This document shows positions 15,965-24,054 of a stretch of 40,981 nt of DNA, piece by piece. The position numbers and the translations under genes are program-made. Position 1 is the first letter of the stretch; the number at the start of each line of letters is the position of its first letter. The DNA is from Rhodobacterales bacterium 56_14_T64 (GTDB lineage Bacteria > Pseudomonadota > Alphaproteobacteria > Rhodobacterales > Rhodobacteraceae): contig MAAY01000025.1 in the NCBI GenBank assembly GCA_002162795.1, positions 1-40,981 on the forward strand, given 5' to 3'. The notes below the pieces were generated by a model. The model did not search any database and was not told where the DNA came from. It was given only the letters and a program-made list of their open reading frames with translations.

Positions 15965-16273
15965 ACCCCTCTCGTGCCGGACAAGCATTCCAGTGGCCTT
16001 AAGCATTTCCAAGGGAGCTGGCTCTGTTTGGATCCTGGTCCAATTACCTGGCGCCCACCTGTACATACAGGTCCTCGGGAATCAAATGTCTGACGGTTGA
16101 ACTCTGGTGGTCCCGCCACACCTACCACCCTCCAAGTCAACTAATTGCCCGCCGGGCCGCGCTTGACTGGCCATTCAATCCGCTTACCTTTTTCACACAT
16201 ACCTATCAGTTCAGACCTTGCAACTGCCCAACAGACAGCGGAAAGAGTCTCCCAAAATTTTAAATGGGAAGAC
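15965..16273. other. Non-coding stretch with a 16-bp palindrome
   Basis: About 310 bases with no recognised gene. It holds a perfect palindrome, ACCTGTACATACAGGT (16057-16072), which looks like a regulator site but has no obvious target on either side. A 64-codon minus-strand frame (15946-16140) gives an unfamiliar Gly/Pro/Arg-rich sequence and lacks support. Confidence 0.4.
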
Positions 16274-16879
16274 TTACTGGCCAGAAACGCAATCGAAATC
16301 ACCCATATAGGCCATCATAAGCCGTAGAAATTCCTCTAGCGGCTTGGGTGAATCGAAGCTCATTCTGAAATTCATTTCCGGCATGGTGGAGGTACCATAC
16401 TGGGAGTGCACAATGGCCCGGTTCATGCCTTCCAGTTCATGCAGCAGCGAAGGGAGGTCTTCCTCAATAAGGGGAGTGAACTGACCAAAAGAATGCGGTA
16501 TATCATATGGCCAATTTGAATTTGGGTATTTCCGCCGCAACAACAAGCTGACCCTGAGTACACTATATTCGTAGGCTTTGTAACTTTCATTGAACGGCAC
16601 AATAAAATCAAATACGGAAGCGTCCTTTACCCCCCTCTTAATTTTAGCTGTAGTGGCATCGCCGAGCGTCGAAAGAAAAATTACCCGAGTATAATGAGAA
16701 AACTCATTATTTTCCTCGGTTGGCACCACTGTCCGTGAAAAGGAAAGCCTGCACCCCTCTAGGGAAATATCTTGGTATCCCATTGCAGTAAGAGAGCCCT
16801 TCACCCGTTCATCGGAGCCCTGGCCACCCCAAGCAGCAAATGCCGCACAACTCAAAAAAATGGTCAATATACGCAACAC
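16274..16879 (-). CDS. Exported protein of unknown function
   Basis: A 201-residue protein that I do not recognise. It starts with GTG at 16879, behind AAAGGGG 8 bases upstream. Residues 1-19 form a signal peptide. The mature part has two Cys (C43 near the start and C198 close to the end) that could form a disulfide, several aromatic residues, and no repeats or membrane helices. The codon use and base content look more AT-rich than the flanks, and it has no operon partner. It may be a recent arrival. It is a real gene by start signal and signal peptide; its function is unknown. Confidence 0.65.
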   Translation of the reverse strand: MLRILTIFLSCAAFAAWGGQGSDERVKGSLTAMGYQDISLEGCRLSFSRTVVPTEENNEFSHYTRVIFLSTLGDATTAKIKRGVKDASVFDFIVPFNESYKAYEYSVLRVSLLLRRKYPNSNWPYDIPHSFGQFTPLIEEDLPSLLHELEGMNRAIVHSQYGTSTMPEMNFRMSFDSPKPLEEFLRLMMAYMGDFDCVSGQ

Positions 16880-17014
16880 AACGTCGCCCCTTTATTAAAT
16901 TCATCGGCTTGGTCAAAGAAGGTTCTAAGAAATTTGGCGTTTGAATAATGGTCGCAAAAAAACCGCGCTCTCAGATCTGACAACGCGGCATTCGGAATCT
17001 TAATCTGGTCCAGT

Positions 17015-17335
17015 TCAGCGGCGACGCAGCGGGTGGCTTGGCTTCTCTACCGGCACCGGGATCGGCAGGAACTCATGTGCCACAGGCGTACCGCCCCGCG
17101 GGCCGTCATCGTCCTTTTCAGCCAGCGCCATCACAGACCAGCCAAACTGAACTCCGGCGAAGACAATGCCGTGCATGAACCACAGAATGAAGACAGCCAG
17201 CAGCCCTGCATCGCTGGTGCTGACCAGATGCCACAGGTTCATCACATTGAACCACAGCAGCATGCCAACAAAGGCAGCCGCGATGGCAAACCCAAGAACC
17301 ACGTTGCGAATATAGAGCTGGATCAGCTTTGGCAT
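17015..17335 (-). CDS. Small two-helix membrane protein, unknown function
   Basis: A 106-residue inner-membrane protein. Two strong hydrophobic helices (about 10-31 and 43-66) are followed by a Pro-rich cytoplasmic or periplasmic tail (LPIPVPVEKPSHPLRRR). The gene is single. It resembles small conserved membrane proteins of roseobacters, but I cannot name a family. The left flank (16880-17014) and right flank (17336-17422) hold no other gene. Confidence 0.72.
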   Translation of the reverse strand: MPKLIQLYIRNVVLGFAIAAAFVGMLLWFNVMNLWHLVSTSDAGLLAVFILWFMHGIVFAGVQFGWSVMALAEKDDDGPRGGTPVAHEFLPIPVPVEKPSHPLRRR

Positions 17336-17422
17336 GTCGACGTCTCCGTTATTTCAGCGCGAGGTTAGCACCCTGATGTTCAAGGTCCAGCCGATTGCGA
17401 TATTTCCGGCGGAATTTGTCGC

Positions 17423-19093
17423 ATGGGTCGTTATACTCAGGTTAACTGGCGATCAAGCGAAGCCAAAGCTGCAAAAAATGCCCCCTTTGTTGGGGCATCG
17501 ATGAGCAGCATCGCAAGACTCAGCCACCGCATCGGGCAGATTGAAAGAGGCACATTTTTGAAACGTATCAGTCAGCTGCTTATCAAGCATCCTCAGCTTA
17601 TTCCCGTATTGATCACTGGCGCCATTCTGGCCCTGCCGCTTGCGGTATGGCTGGATGTTATGGCGATCACAGATCAAAGCATCCGACGCCAAACTGCGGC
17701 ACTGCATTCTGTGATGGATAATCTGCGGGGATATTATGCCCATAACGTTATCGGCCAGCTGTCCGCATCCACCCCAACCGTCGCAAGCCATGATCACCAC
17801 GAAACAGAAGGCGCCATTCCCCATATCGACTCGCTGACCATTGAACTGGGGGAAATGATCAATGCTGACCAGGATCACCGCGGTTTCAATTTTGAATATC
17901 GCTTTGTCTCGGACACCCCGTTTGCCGGTCACCCGGCAACCGATTTGACCTTTGGAGAGCGAAGGGCGCTGGCAGAATTTCGCAATGGCTTCCCCGAGGA
18001 CCATATGTTCATCAAAGCTAAGGACAAGCCTTGGGAACACGCGATTTCAATGGTCACGCCCGTGCTTGTCGGAGATCACTGCGCGGACTGCGGCACGTCC
18101 GATGACCCGCAATCGGACCTGCAAGTGGGTGACATTCGCGGCATGCAGTCCTTTACCATTCGACAGCCCATTGCCTCGAACCTTCTGGCCTTCAAATATC
18201 TGCTGCTCTACATGATCGCCGCTGGCACATTCGGCATTCTGTTTTCCCGGCATCAGTTGCGCCTTGCCTCAAAATTCAGATTGCAAAGTGAAGAGCTGGC
18301 ACAGAACAATGAATTCCTCGCCGGAATTTCCATGAAGATATCTCGCTACCTGTCACCACAGGTTTACAAGTCGATTTTCTCTGGCGAAAAAGACGTCGCG
18401 CTGTCCACGGAACGTAAGAAACTGACGGTGTTCTTCTCGGACATCAAGGATTTCACGCCAACCACCGAGTCCCTGCAACCCGAAGAACTGACCGCCCTGC
18501 TGAACGAGTATTTCAGCGAAATGTCGGCCATTGCGGAAAAACACGGTGCCACCATCGACAAGTTCATCGGCGATGCCATCGTGGCGTTTTTTGGCGATCC
18601 CGAAAGCAAGGGCACAGCGGAAGATGCCCGTGCCTGTGTCCGCATGGCGCTGGAGATGCAGGACCGTCTGGGCGAGCTGGCTGGTCACTGGCGGGAACGC
18701 GGTATCGAACATCCGTTCCGAGCCCGGATCGGCATCAATACCGGCTATTGTAACGTCGGTAATTTTGGCTCGGAAACACGGATGGATTATACCATCATCG
18801 GCGCCGAGGCGAACCTGGCGGCCCGACTTGAAGCCTCGGCTGAACCCGGCGGCATTGTGATGAGTTATGAAACCTATGCCCATGTGCGTGACATTGTCGA
18901 TGCGCAACAACTGGCACCGATGCACTTCAAAGGCATCTCCCGCGAGGTGATCCCCTACGCCGTGCATCCCGGCCGCAACCGCGCCCCTTTGAGCGAAACC
19001 ACCGCAGATGGTCGCAGCATGACGGTGCATCTGGATCAGCTGAACGACGAAACCCGCGCCAAACTGGAGGCTCTCCTTAAGGATCATCAATAA
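17423..19093 (+). CDS. Class III nucleotide cyclase with Tll0287-like (DUF3365) sensor domain
   Basis: A 556-residue membrane enzyme likely to make cAMP. Helix 1 is at about 59-82 and helix 2 at about 254-275. Between them lies a periplasmic DUF3365/Tll0287-like domain (about 90-245; FNFEYRFVSDTPF, then VGDIRGMQSFTI). The usual heme motif CxxCH reads C220-ADC223-G here. The C-terminal catalytic domain (330-515) has metal ligands D340 (FFSDIKDF) and D384 (FIGDAIV), K380, and the N464/R468 transition-state pair (ANLAARLE), so it looks active. The start could also be ATG 17501, behind GGGG. Guanylate cyclase is the alternative. Confidence 0.9.
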   Translation: MGRYTQVNWRSSEAKAAKNAPFVGASMSSIARLSHRIGQIERGTFLKRISQLLIKHPQLIPVLITGAILALPLAVWLDVMAITDQSIRRQTAALHSVMDNLRGYYAHNVIGQLSASTPTVASHDHHETEGAIPHIDSLTIELGEMINADQDHRGFNFEYRFVSDTPFAGHPATDLTFGERRALAEFRNGFPEDHMFIKAKDKPWEHAISMVTPVLVGDHCADCGTSDDPQSDLQVGDIRGMQSFTIRQPIASNLLAFKYLLLYMIAAGTFGILFSRHQLRLASKFRLQSEELAQNNEFLAGISMKISRYLSPQVYKSIFSGEKDVALSTERKKLTVFFSDIKDFTPTTESLQPEELTALLNEYFSEMSAIAEKHGATIDKFIGDAIVAFFGDPESKGTAEDARACVRMALEMQDRLGELAGHWRERGIEHPFRARIGINTGYCNVGNFGSETRMDYTIIGAEANLAARLEASAEPGGIVMSYETYAHVRDIVDAQQLAPMHFKGISREVIPYAVHPGRNRAPLSETTADGRSMTVHLDQLNDETRAKLEALLKDHQ

Positions 19094-19118
19094 GCGGCTT
19101 GGTCGGAGGCCATTGAGC

Positions 19119-19150
19119 AAAAAGGGCGCATCCAGTGATGCGCCCTTTTT
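19119..19150. terminator. Bidirectional intrinsic terminator between cyclase and nusB
   Basis: AAAAAGGGCGCATC (19119-19132) pairs perfectly over 14 bp with GATGCGCCCTTTTT (19137-19150) around CAGT. The A-run/T-run flanks make it work on both strands, ending the cyclase gene rightward and nusB leftward. Confidence 0.92.
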
Positions 19151-19168
19151 ATTGAATTCTGTCGTGGC

Positions 19169-19660
19169 TTAAAATGCCTCGGGCTTGGCCTCATGCGCCA
19201 TATGGTCCAGCACTGCATTGACGAACTTTGGCTCTTTTCCCTCGGGGAAGAAGGCCCGCGCCACATCGACGTATTCAGTGATCACCACTTTGGGCGGGGT
19301 GTCGGATTGGGTCAACTCGGCCCCGGCAGCGCGGAACAGCCCGCGCAAAGTTGGGTCGATACGGGCGATTGGCCATTTGGCCACCAACGCACGATCGGTC
19401 ATCTGGTCGATCACAGCCTGATGGTTGACCGCATCTTCGACCAGTTTGCGAAACAGATTGGCATTGCCCTCGGCCATTTCATCGCCGTCATAGATGGCGC
19501 CAAAACGGTGATCAAGAAACTCGATAACCACCGTGTCAAAGGTCTGACCGCTATGCTCCATCTGGAACAGCGCCTGTACCGCATAAAGCCGCGCGGCGGA
19601 TTTCATCTGACGTTTCTGGAGGCCCTTGTTGGGGGCGGCACCTGTGCTGTCCGTGCTCAT
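19169..19660 (-). CDS. nusB: Transcription antitermination factor NusB
   Basis: A 163-residue all-helical RNA-binding protein that with NusE (S10) binds boxA of rRNA leaders and supports antitermination. Family features: SAARLYAVQALFQMEHSG near the N-terminus, the central DRALVAKWPIARIDPTLR, and VITEYVDVARAFFPEGKEPKFVNAVLDHMA at the end. The ATG overlaps the ribH stop (19657-19660), so translation is coupled. The ribB-ribH-nusB order is widespread in bacteria. An intrinsic terminator follows 19 bases after the stop. Confidence 0.96.
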   Translation of the reverse strand: MSTDSTGAAPNKGLQKRQMKSAARLYAVQALFQMEHSGQTFDTVVIEFLDHRFGAIYDGDEMAEGNANLFRKLVEDAVNHQAVIDQMTDRALVAKWPIARIDPTLRGLFRAAGAELTQSDTPPKVVITEYVDVARAFFPEGKEPKFVNAVLDHMAHEAKPEAF

Positions 19661-20208
19661 GCGTTTTTGGGTCCGATACTGGATTCAGCCAATATGATGG
19701 CGTCCGAGCGGGTTTTGAAGCCAACGCCCTTGGTTTGGGCGCTCCACTTACGCCCCAAGGCGACCAGATGCAAGGCCGCAGCAGCGGCTCCGCCACCTTT
19801 GTTTTGGTCCTTTGGATCGGCGCGGACCTCAGCTTGCGCTCTGTTTTCAACAGTCAGGATGCCATTGCCGATGCACAGCCCCTGCAACCCCATCAGCTGG
19901 ATCGCGCGACTGCTGTCATTGCAGACCGTGTCGTAATGGGTGGTCTCACCCCGGATCACACAGCCCAGCGCTACGTAGCCGTCGAAATTCGAGGTATTTT
20001 CGGCAATTGCAATAGCGGTGGGCACTTCAAGCGCGCCAGGCACTTCGATCAGCTGATAGCTGCCGCCCACCGCTTCGATCTCGGCGATGGCGCCGGCAAC
20101 CATATTATCGGTGATGTCCTTGTAGTACGGCGCCACCACAATCAGAAGCTTCACCGGCTTGGAAAACTCCGGTCGTGGCAGGATGTAATGTTGCTCATTG
20201 CCAGCCAT
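19657..20208 (-). CDS. ribH: 6,7-dimethyl-8-ribityllumazine synthase
   Basis: Condenses 5-amino-6-ribitylamino-uracil with 3,4-dihydroxy-2-butanone 4-phosphate, the step before riboflavin. The 183 residues contain the family blocks: LLIVVAPYYKDITDNMVAGA, VPGALEVPTAI (substrate site), ALGCVIRGETTHYDTVCND with the catalytic His, and IGNGILTVE. There is an insertion rich in Lys/Asp/Gly (VRADPKDQNKGGGAA) before the last helix, as seen in many alphaproteobacteria. It starts one base after the ribB stop, so the two are coupled. Confidence 0.96.
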   Translation of the reverse strand: MAGNEQHYILPRPEFSKPVKLLIVVAPYYKDITDNMVAGAIAEIEAVGGSYQLIEVPGALEVPTAIAIAENTSNFDGYVALGCVIRGETTHYDTVCNDSSRAIQLMGLQGLCIGNGILTVENRAQAEVRADPKDQNKGGGAAAAALHLVALGRKWSAQTKGVGFKTRSDAIILAESSIGPKNA

Positions 20209-20209
20209 G

Positions 20210-21331
20210 TCAAACCTCGGACAGAATTGGGCGTGTGTTGGCGATGGTCAGCCCATAGGCGTCCAGTCCGACATAACGGGTTTCAGGGGAATCGGTCAGC
20301 AGGATCAATTCGTTTATGCCGAGCTTGGACAGGATCTGGGCACCAAGACCAGTTTGCTTGATGGTCCGCGGGCCCTCGTCTTCGGCGGCATACAGGGAAT
20401 TACGAGGCTGGCGAAACAGACAGACCACACCGCGCCCTTCGGCGGCGACCAGTTCCATCGCGCGTGGCAGTTCACTGGGGGATTTCGGCCCCAAGCCTAG
20501 GATATCCGAGGCCTCGTGCACGGCGTGGGTGCGGCACAGAACCGGCTCGGGAGTCGTGATATCGCCTTTGATCAGCACCACGTGTTCGATGCCATGTGTC
20601 TGGTCGGTGAACAGGCGCATGTCCCATTCGCCACCAAATTCCGAGCTCACCATTTCCTGCGAGGTTTCGACCACCAGATTATCGTTGCGCGACCGATAGG
20701 CGATCAGGTCGGAAATTGTACCGATCTTGATGCCATGCTTCTTTGAATACTCAATCAGCTGCGGCAGATGCGCCATAGTGCCGTCGTCGTTCATGATCTC
20801 GCAGATCACCGATGACGGGTAACAGCCCGCCAGACGCGCCACATCACAACCGGCTTCGGTATGACCGGCACGGACCAGAACGCCACCGTTGCGCGCGCGC
20901 AACGGGAACAGATGGCCCGGCGTGGCGATATCAGCCGCACCCTGTTCGGGGTTGATGGCAGTGGCCACGGTCAGCGCCCGGTCAGCCGCGGAAATCCCGG
21001 TGGTCACCCCTTCGCGCGCCTCGATCGACACGGTGAACGCGGTTTCATGGCGCGAGGAATTGTGCATCGCCATCATTGGCAGGCCCAGCTCATCAATCCG
21101 ATCGGCTGGCAGGGTTAGACAAATCAACCCGCGACCATGCGTGGCCATGAAATTGATCGCCTTGGCATCGGCAAATTGCGCCGGGATAATCAGGTCGCCC
21201 TCGTTCTCGCGATCCTCATGGTCAACCAGGATGAACATGCGGCCTTGGCGGGCATCCTCGATAATATCTTCGATAGGGCTGATCGCGGCACGCAGATCCG
21301 TTTCAACCGGGCCAGGGGTTTCAAAGCTCAT
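20210..21331 (-). CDS. ribB: 3,4-dihydroxy-2-butanone 4-phosphate synthase fused to a degenerate GTP cyclohydrolase II domain
   Basis: Residues about 12-210 are an intact RibB: VDHEDRENEGDLI (metal/substrate acids), MATHGRGLICL, TGISAADRALT and RAGHTEAGCDVARLAG. It turns ribulose 5-phosphate into the four-carbon riboflavin precursor. Residues about 215-373 keep the outline of GTP cyclohydrolase II (GRGVVCLFRQ, GLGAQILSKLGI, GLDAYGLTI). However, the zinc-cysteine block (normally C-x10-C-x-C) is replaced by VLCRTHAVHEASDILGLG, so that activity is probably lost. The start at 21331 has AAAGG 8 bases upstream; the open frame extends to 21430 without support. Confidence 0.93.
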   Translation of the reverse strand: MSFETPGPVETDLRAAISPIEDIIEDARQGRMFILVDHEDRENEGDLIIPAQFADAKAINFMATHGRGLICLTLPADRIDELGLPMMAMHNSSRHETAFTVSIEAREGVTTGISAADRALTVATAINPEQGAADIATPGHLFPLRARNGGVLVRAGHTEAGCDVARLAGCYPSSVICEIMNDDGTMAHLPQLIEYSKKHGIKIGTISDLIAYRSRNDNLVVETSQEMVSSEFGGEWDMRLFTDQTHGIEHVVLIKGDITTPEPVLCRTHAVHEASDILGLGPKSPSELPRAMELVAAEGRGVVCLFRQPRNSLYAAEDEGPRTIKQTGLGAQILSKLGINELILLTDSPETRYVGLDAYGLTIANTRPILSEV

Positions 21332-21439
21332 AAGGGCAGCCTTTCGATGCGCAGGTGTCACAGACACTGGTATATAGCGCCAGATAAACCACATGACATG
21401 CGATTGCCAGACCTTGCAGCGCCACTGCATGGTCGAAAC

Positions 21440-21540
21440 GCGGCGTTATGCGGTGCCGCGCGCCGCATCAGCGGCGCGCCCGGCCCGCCCCATGAACACC
21501 ATCGCAGATGGTGTTCATGGGGCGGGAGCCTTTGGTTGCC
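21440..21540 (-). repeat. Palindromic intergenic repeat, copy A
   Basis: Read on the minus strand it begins CAACCAAAGGCTCCCGCCC. It contains a 20-bp perfect stem (21484-21503 with 21507-21526, loop GCA), then a second perfect 9-bp stem (GCGCGCCGC at 21458-21466 with 21471-21479). Its leading block and second stem recur in copy B at 27343-27428. It lies in non-coding DNA upstream of ribB. The two copies differ in the first hairpin but share layout. Confidence 0.75.
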
Positions 21541-21893
21541 AATCGAACGCGCACACGGGAATACCCAACCAAGGTCCCAGCCCTGCCAGTTCATGTCCGG
21601 TATGATGGTATGTCTTTCCATTTAAAAATGGCGACGTCGCCAAAACGGATGCGGACGGGGGATCCCGTGCGTGAACCTGTTCAGATGCGTCCCGGCGCAA
21701 CCCGGAACCCTGTTTCCTGTGCCAGAGATAATAGTCCCGGCGATAATCGCGATTGGCAGGCATTGTGCCGCAAAGGGGTTAAACGAACCTCAGCTGAACG
21801 TACGCCGGATTTGCAACACCCCGCCCATTCGCCGGAGCGACATTGGGTCAAGCCCAATGGCACCAGGCCAAGCTGCGGCGGGGCCATCTTCGC
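21541..21893. other. Non-coding stretch between repeat A and asmA
   Basis: About 350 bases with no supported gene. A 7-bp stem-loop (CATTGGG 21841-21847 with CCCAATG 21853-21859) lies 35 bases beyond the asmA stop and may mark the end of that transcript, although no T-run follows. I did not find an FMN riboswitch here or nearer to ribB. Confidence 0.45.
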
Positions 21894-23819
21894 TCAATTC
21901 CCCTGCAACAATCGCAGCAAGCTATCTTTGGCCCGCTGCTCCAGCCCATCCTGTATCGCCTCTTCCAGATCCTGCTCGGGGGCGATCTCAACCTCCAGTT
22001 CCTCGCTCAATTTCTGGCGCAATTGATCCGTGGCCTGTTCCTCGATCCCGTCGATCTCTGCCTCCAGCACCTGACTGAGGTCAGGACGGATCTTGGGGTC
22101 CGCCCATGGGCCGGTAATACGCAGCGGAATTGACAACCCCTGACCGCCATTCGCCGCCGTTGCGGTTGGAATGAACAGGTAATCCAGATCCTGCGCGCCT
22201 AGCCCAATCCGCCCCTTGCCATCAGCCCGCACCGCTTTCAGCGAAATCAGCAGGTCCTGATTATCCAGATTGCCATCCTTCAAGGTGTAGCTGGCGGTCA
22301 ACCCATCAAACAGGGTGCTACCCCCATTGCCGCTGCCCGACCGCATCAGCCCCTCCAGATCAAAACCGGTAAAGAACCCCTTGCCGATTTCCAACCAGCC
22401 TTGACCGCTCAGCGATCGCATAATGGCGTCCTGTGAGTTGCCGATGCCTAGGAATTGCAGCTCTCCCAAAGCCTCACCATTCAGGCGATCATAACCCGCC
22501 AATTGTCCAAGCGCCTGTTCCAGACGAATACCGGAGTAGGTCAGCTTGCCGCCGACCGACAATCCACTGCGATTGTTGGCCACCAACTGCCCCTGCACGG
22601 TGCCACCAAACACCGAAGCGGGAAGAAAGTTCACGACGGCGCGCGCATTGTCCAAGGACATGCTCAACTTGCTGCTTCCCAGTTTCACGCTGCCCGTGTT
22701 CAGACTGGCAAGCGTTAGCTCCATCGTGCCGTTCGCCAAGGCCAAAGCAGAGGCATCAATCGCTTCTGTCGACCAGCCACTCCCCGCAGCACCCGCTGCA
22801 GAACTGCCCGCTCCACTCTCAGCCAAAGCAGACAGATCCAGATCCTGCGCCTGCAGCTTGGCGGTGAAATACGGCACTGGCCCGAATACAATATCAGCCG
22901 CACCGCTGAGTGCATTGCCATCCAGATCCAGGCTCAGATCCCGCAGCGCCAACCGACCGTCGGGCGTAAAGGTCACATCCGTACCCACCACCGCGCCCTG
23001 GCCTAGGCCACGCGGCAATGATACCTCGCCCAGCCCTGCAGCGCGCAACACAGCCGCCGTGTCCTCTGCCTTGGCAGTAAACCGCCCCGTAGCCTCGCCA
23101 CTGATCCCCGCCCGGCCATCAAAGCGCGCAAGGCCGCCCGCAGCCGTCACCGTCACTCCAACCGAGGATACCTGCCCGTCCAGGAACGCTGCAAAACTGC
23201 CAATCTCGCCGACAATTTTCACCGGCTCACCGGCCGGACTCAGGGTCAACGCCAGATCCACAGTGCCGTTGGGCTCTGGCCACTTCAGCTCCAGATCGAT
23301 GTCCTGCATCGCCACTGGCGCCTCGCCATACCTCGAATAGGTCAGGCTGGCATTGTTAAGCATCAGTGTTTCGATACTCAGAGACGATCCCGCGCCACCG
23401 CCCTGATCATCGCCCTCAGGCCCGGCCGCACTGACGGCGGTCAGCACCCAGTTGCCCACGCCTGTCGCATTGGTGCTCAGGTTCAAATGAGGGTCCTGCG
23501 CTGTGATAGACTTGATCCTAACGTCACCCTGCAGCAGATCCGGAGCCGAGATGCCAATCGACAGGGCTCGGGCGGTCAGCATCGGTTGATCCCCAGCCCA
23601 ATCGGCGTTGGAGAGGCTAACACCCTCGGCCTTGACCCCCAGCACGGGCCACAAGCTAAGCGCCACCTCGCCCTGAACATCCAGTCGCCGCCCCGTCTGT
23701 GCCTCGAGCTGATCCGCCGCCAGTTCCGCCAGCTTGTCACCCGGCAACACCAACAGCCCGCCAATCACCACAATTGCGGTGATCACTAGGGCAACAAAAA
23801 TCCGAAATATCAGCCGCAT
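21894..23819 (-). CDS. AsmA-family inner-membrane protein
   Basis: A 641-residue protein with one N-terminal membrane helix (about 5-27) and a very long periplasmic part. The AsmA N-terminal domain follows the helix (LPGDKLAELAADQLEAQTGRRLDVQGEV), and the AsmA C-terminal domain lies near 480-620 (GNSQDAIMRSLSGQGWLEIGKG). Such proteins are thought to bridge the envelope and move lipids to the outer membrane. The C-terminus is a charged helix rich in Glu and Gln. The start at 23819 has GAGGAG about 8 bases upstream; the longer frame to 24029 is not supported. Confidence 0.9.
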   Translation of the reverse strand: MRLIFRIFVALVITAIVVIGGLLVLPGDKLAELAADQLEAQTGRRLDVQGEVALSLWPVLGVKAEGVSLSNADWAGDQPMLTARALSIGISAPDLLQGDVRIKSITAQDPHLNLSTNATGVGNWVLTAVSAAGPEGDDQGGGAGSSLSIETLMLNNASLTYSRYGEAPVAMQDIDLELKWPEPNGTVDLALTLSPAGEPVKIVGEIGSFAAFLDGQVSSVGVTVTAAGGLARFDGRAGISGEATGRFTAKAEDTAAVLRAAGLGEVSLPRGLGQGAVVGTDVTFTPDGRLALRDLSLDLDGNALSGAADIVFGPVPYFTAKLQAQDLDLSALAESGAGSSAAGAAGSGWSTEAIDASALALANGTMELTLASLNTGSVKLGSSKLSMSLDNARAVVNFLPASVFGGTVQGQLVANNRSGLSVGGKLTYSGIRLEQALGQLAGYDRLNGEALGELQFLGIGNSQDAIMRSLSGQGWLEIGKGFFTGFDLEGLMRSGSGNGGSTLFDGLTASYTLKDGNLDNQDLLISLKAVRADGKGRIGLGAQDLDYLFIPTATAANGGQGLSIPLRITGPWADPKIRPDLSQVLEAEIDGIEEQATDQLRQKLSEELEVEIAPEQDLEEAIQDGLEQRAKDSLLRLLQGN

Positions 23820-24006
23820 GGCCCATCTCCTCGCGTGATTGGTACTAGAGTAACGCGACTGGGCCGAGGTGCAATGACCTGCTCGGCCCTGTGCATACAA
23901 AAACCGGCCTCTTCCATCCAGCAGTAAACCGGCGGCCATTTTCAGCTTCGATGGATGGAGTTTCTGACAAAAGACCTGACAACGGCAACCACCCAGGGCT
24001 CCGCCC

Positions 24007-24054
24007 GTAAACTCGGGAAATGGTCTCACAGACCATTTCTTTATCCGAGTTTAC
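24007..24054 (-). terminator. Long stem at the 3' end of rimO, overlapping its stop codon
   Basis: An outer 10-bp stem (GTAAACTCGG 24007-24016 with CCGAGTTTAC 24045-24054) and an inner 10-bp stem (GAAATGGTCT 24017-24026 with AGACCATTTC 24030-24039) share one axis, interrupted by a one-sided bulge at 24040-24044. The bulge contains most of the rimO stop region, so the structure includes the last codons. No T-run follows. Confidence 0.7.

Noticed and set aside
18353-19120. 255-codon minus-strand open frame
   Set aside because: It is opposite to the catalytic domain of the cyclase and has His-rich, unnatural composition.
19193-20361. Two long plus-strand frames (19193-19936 and 19735-20361)
   Set aside because: They are shadows of nusB, ribH and ribB, which are unmistakable on the minus strand.
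21332-21440. FMN riboswitch upstream of ribB
   Set aside because: The conserved RFN elements are not present in this leader; only general stems are seen.
22546-23340. 264-codon plus-strand open frame within asmA
   Set aside because: It is a Ser/Pro/Arg-rich shadow of the AsmA gene on the other strand.
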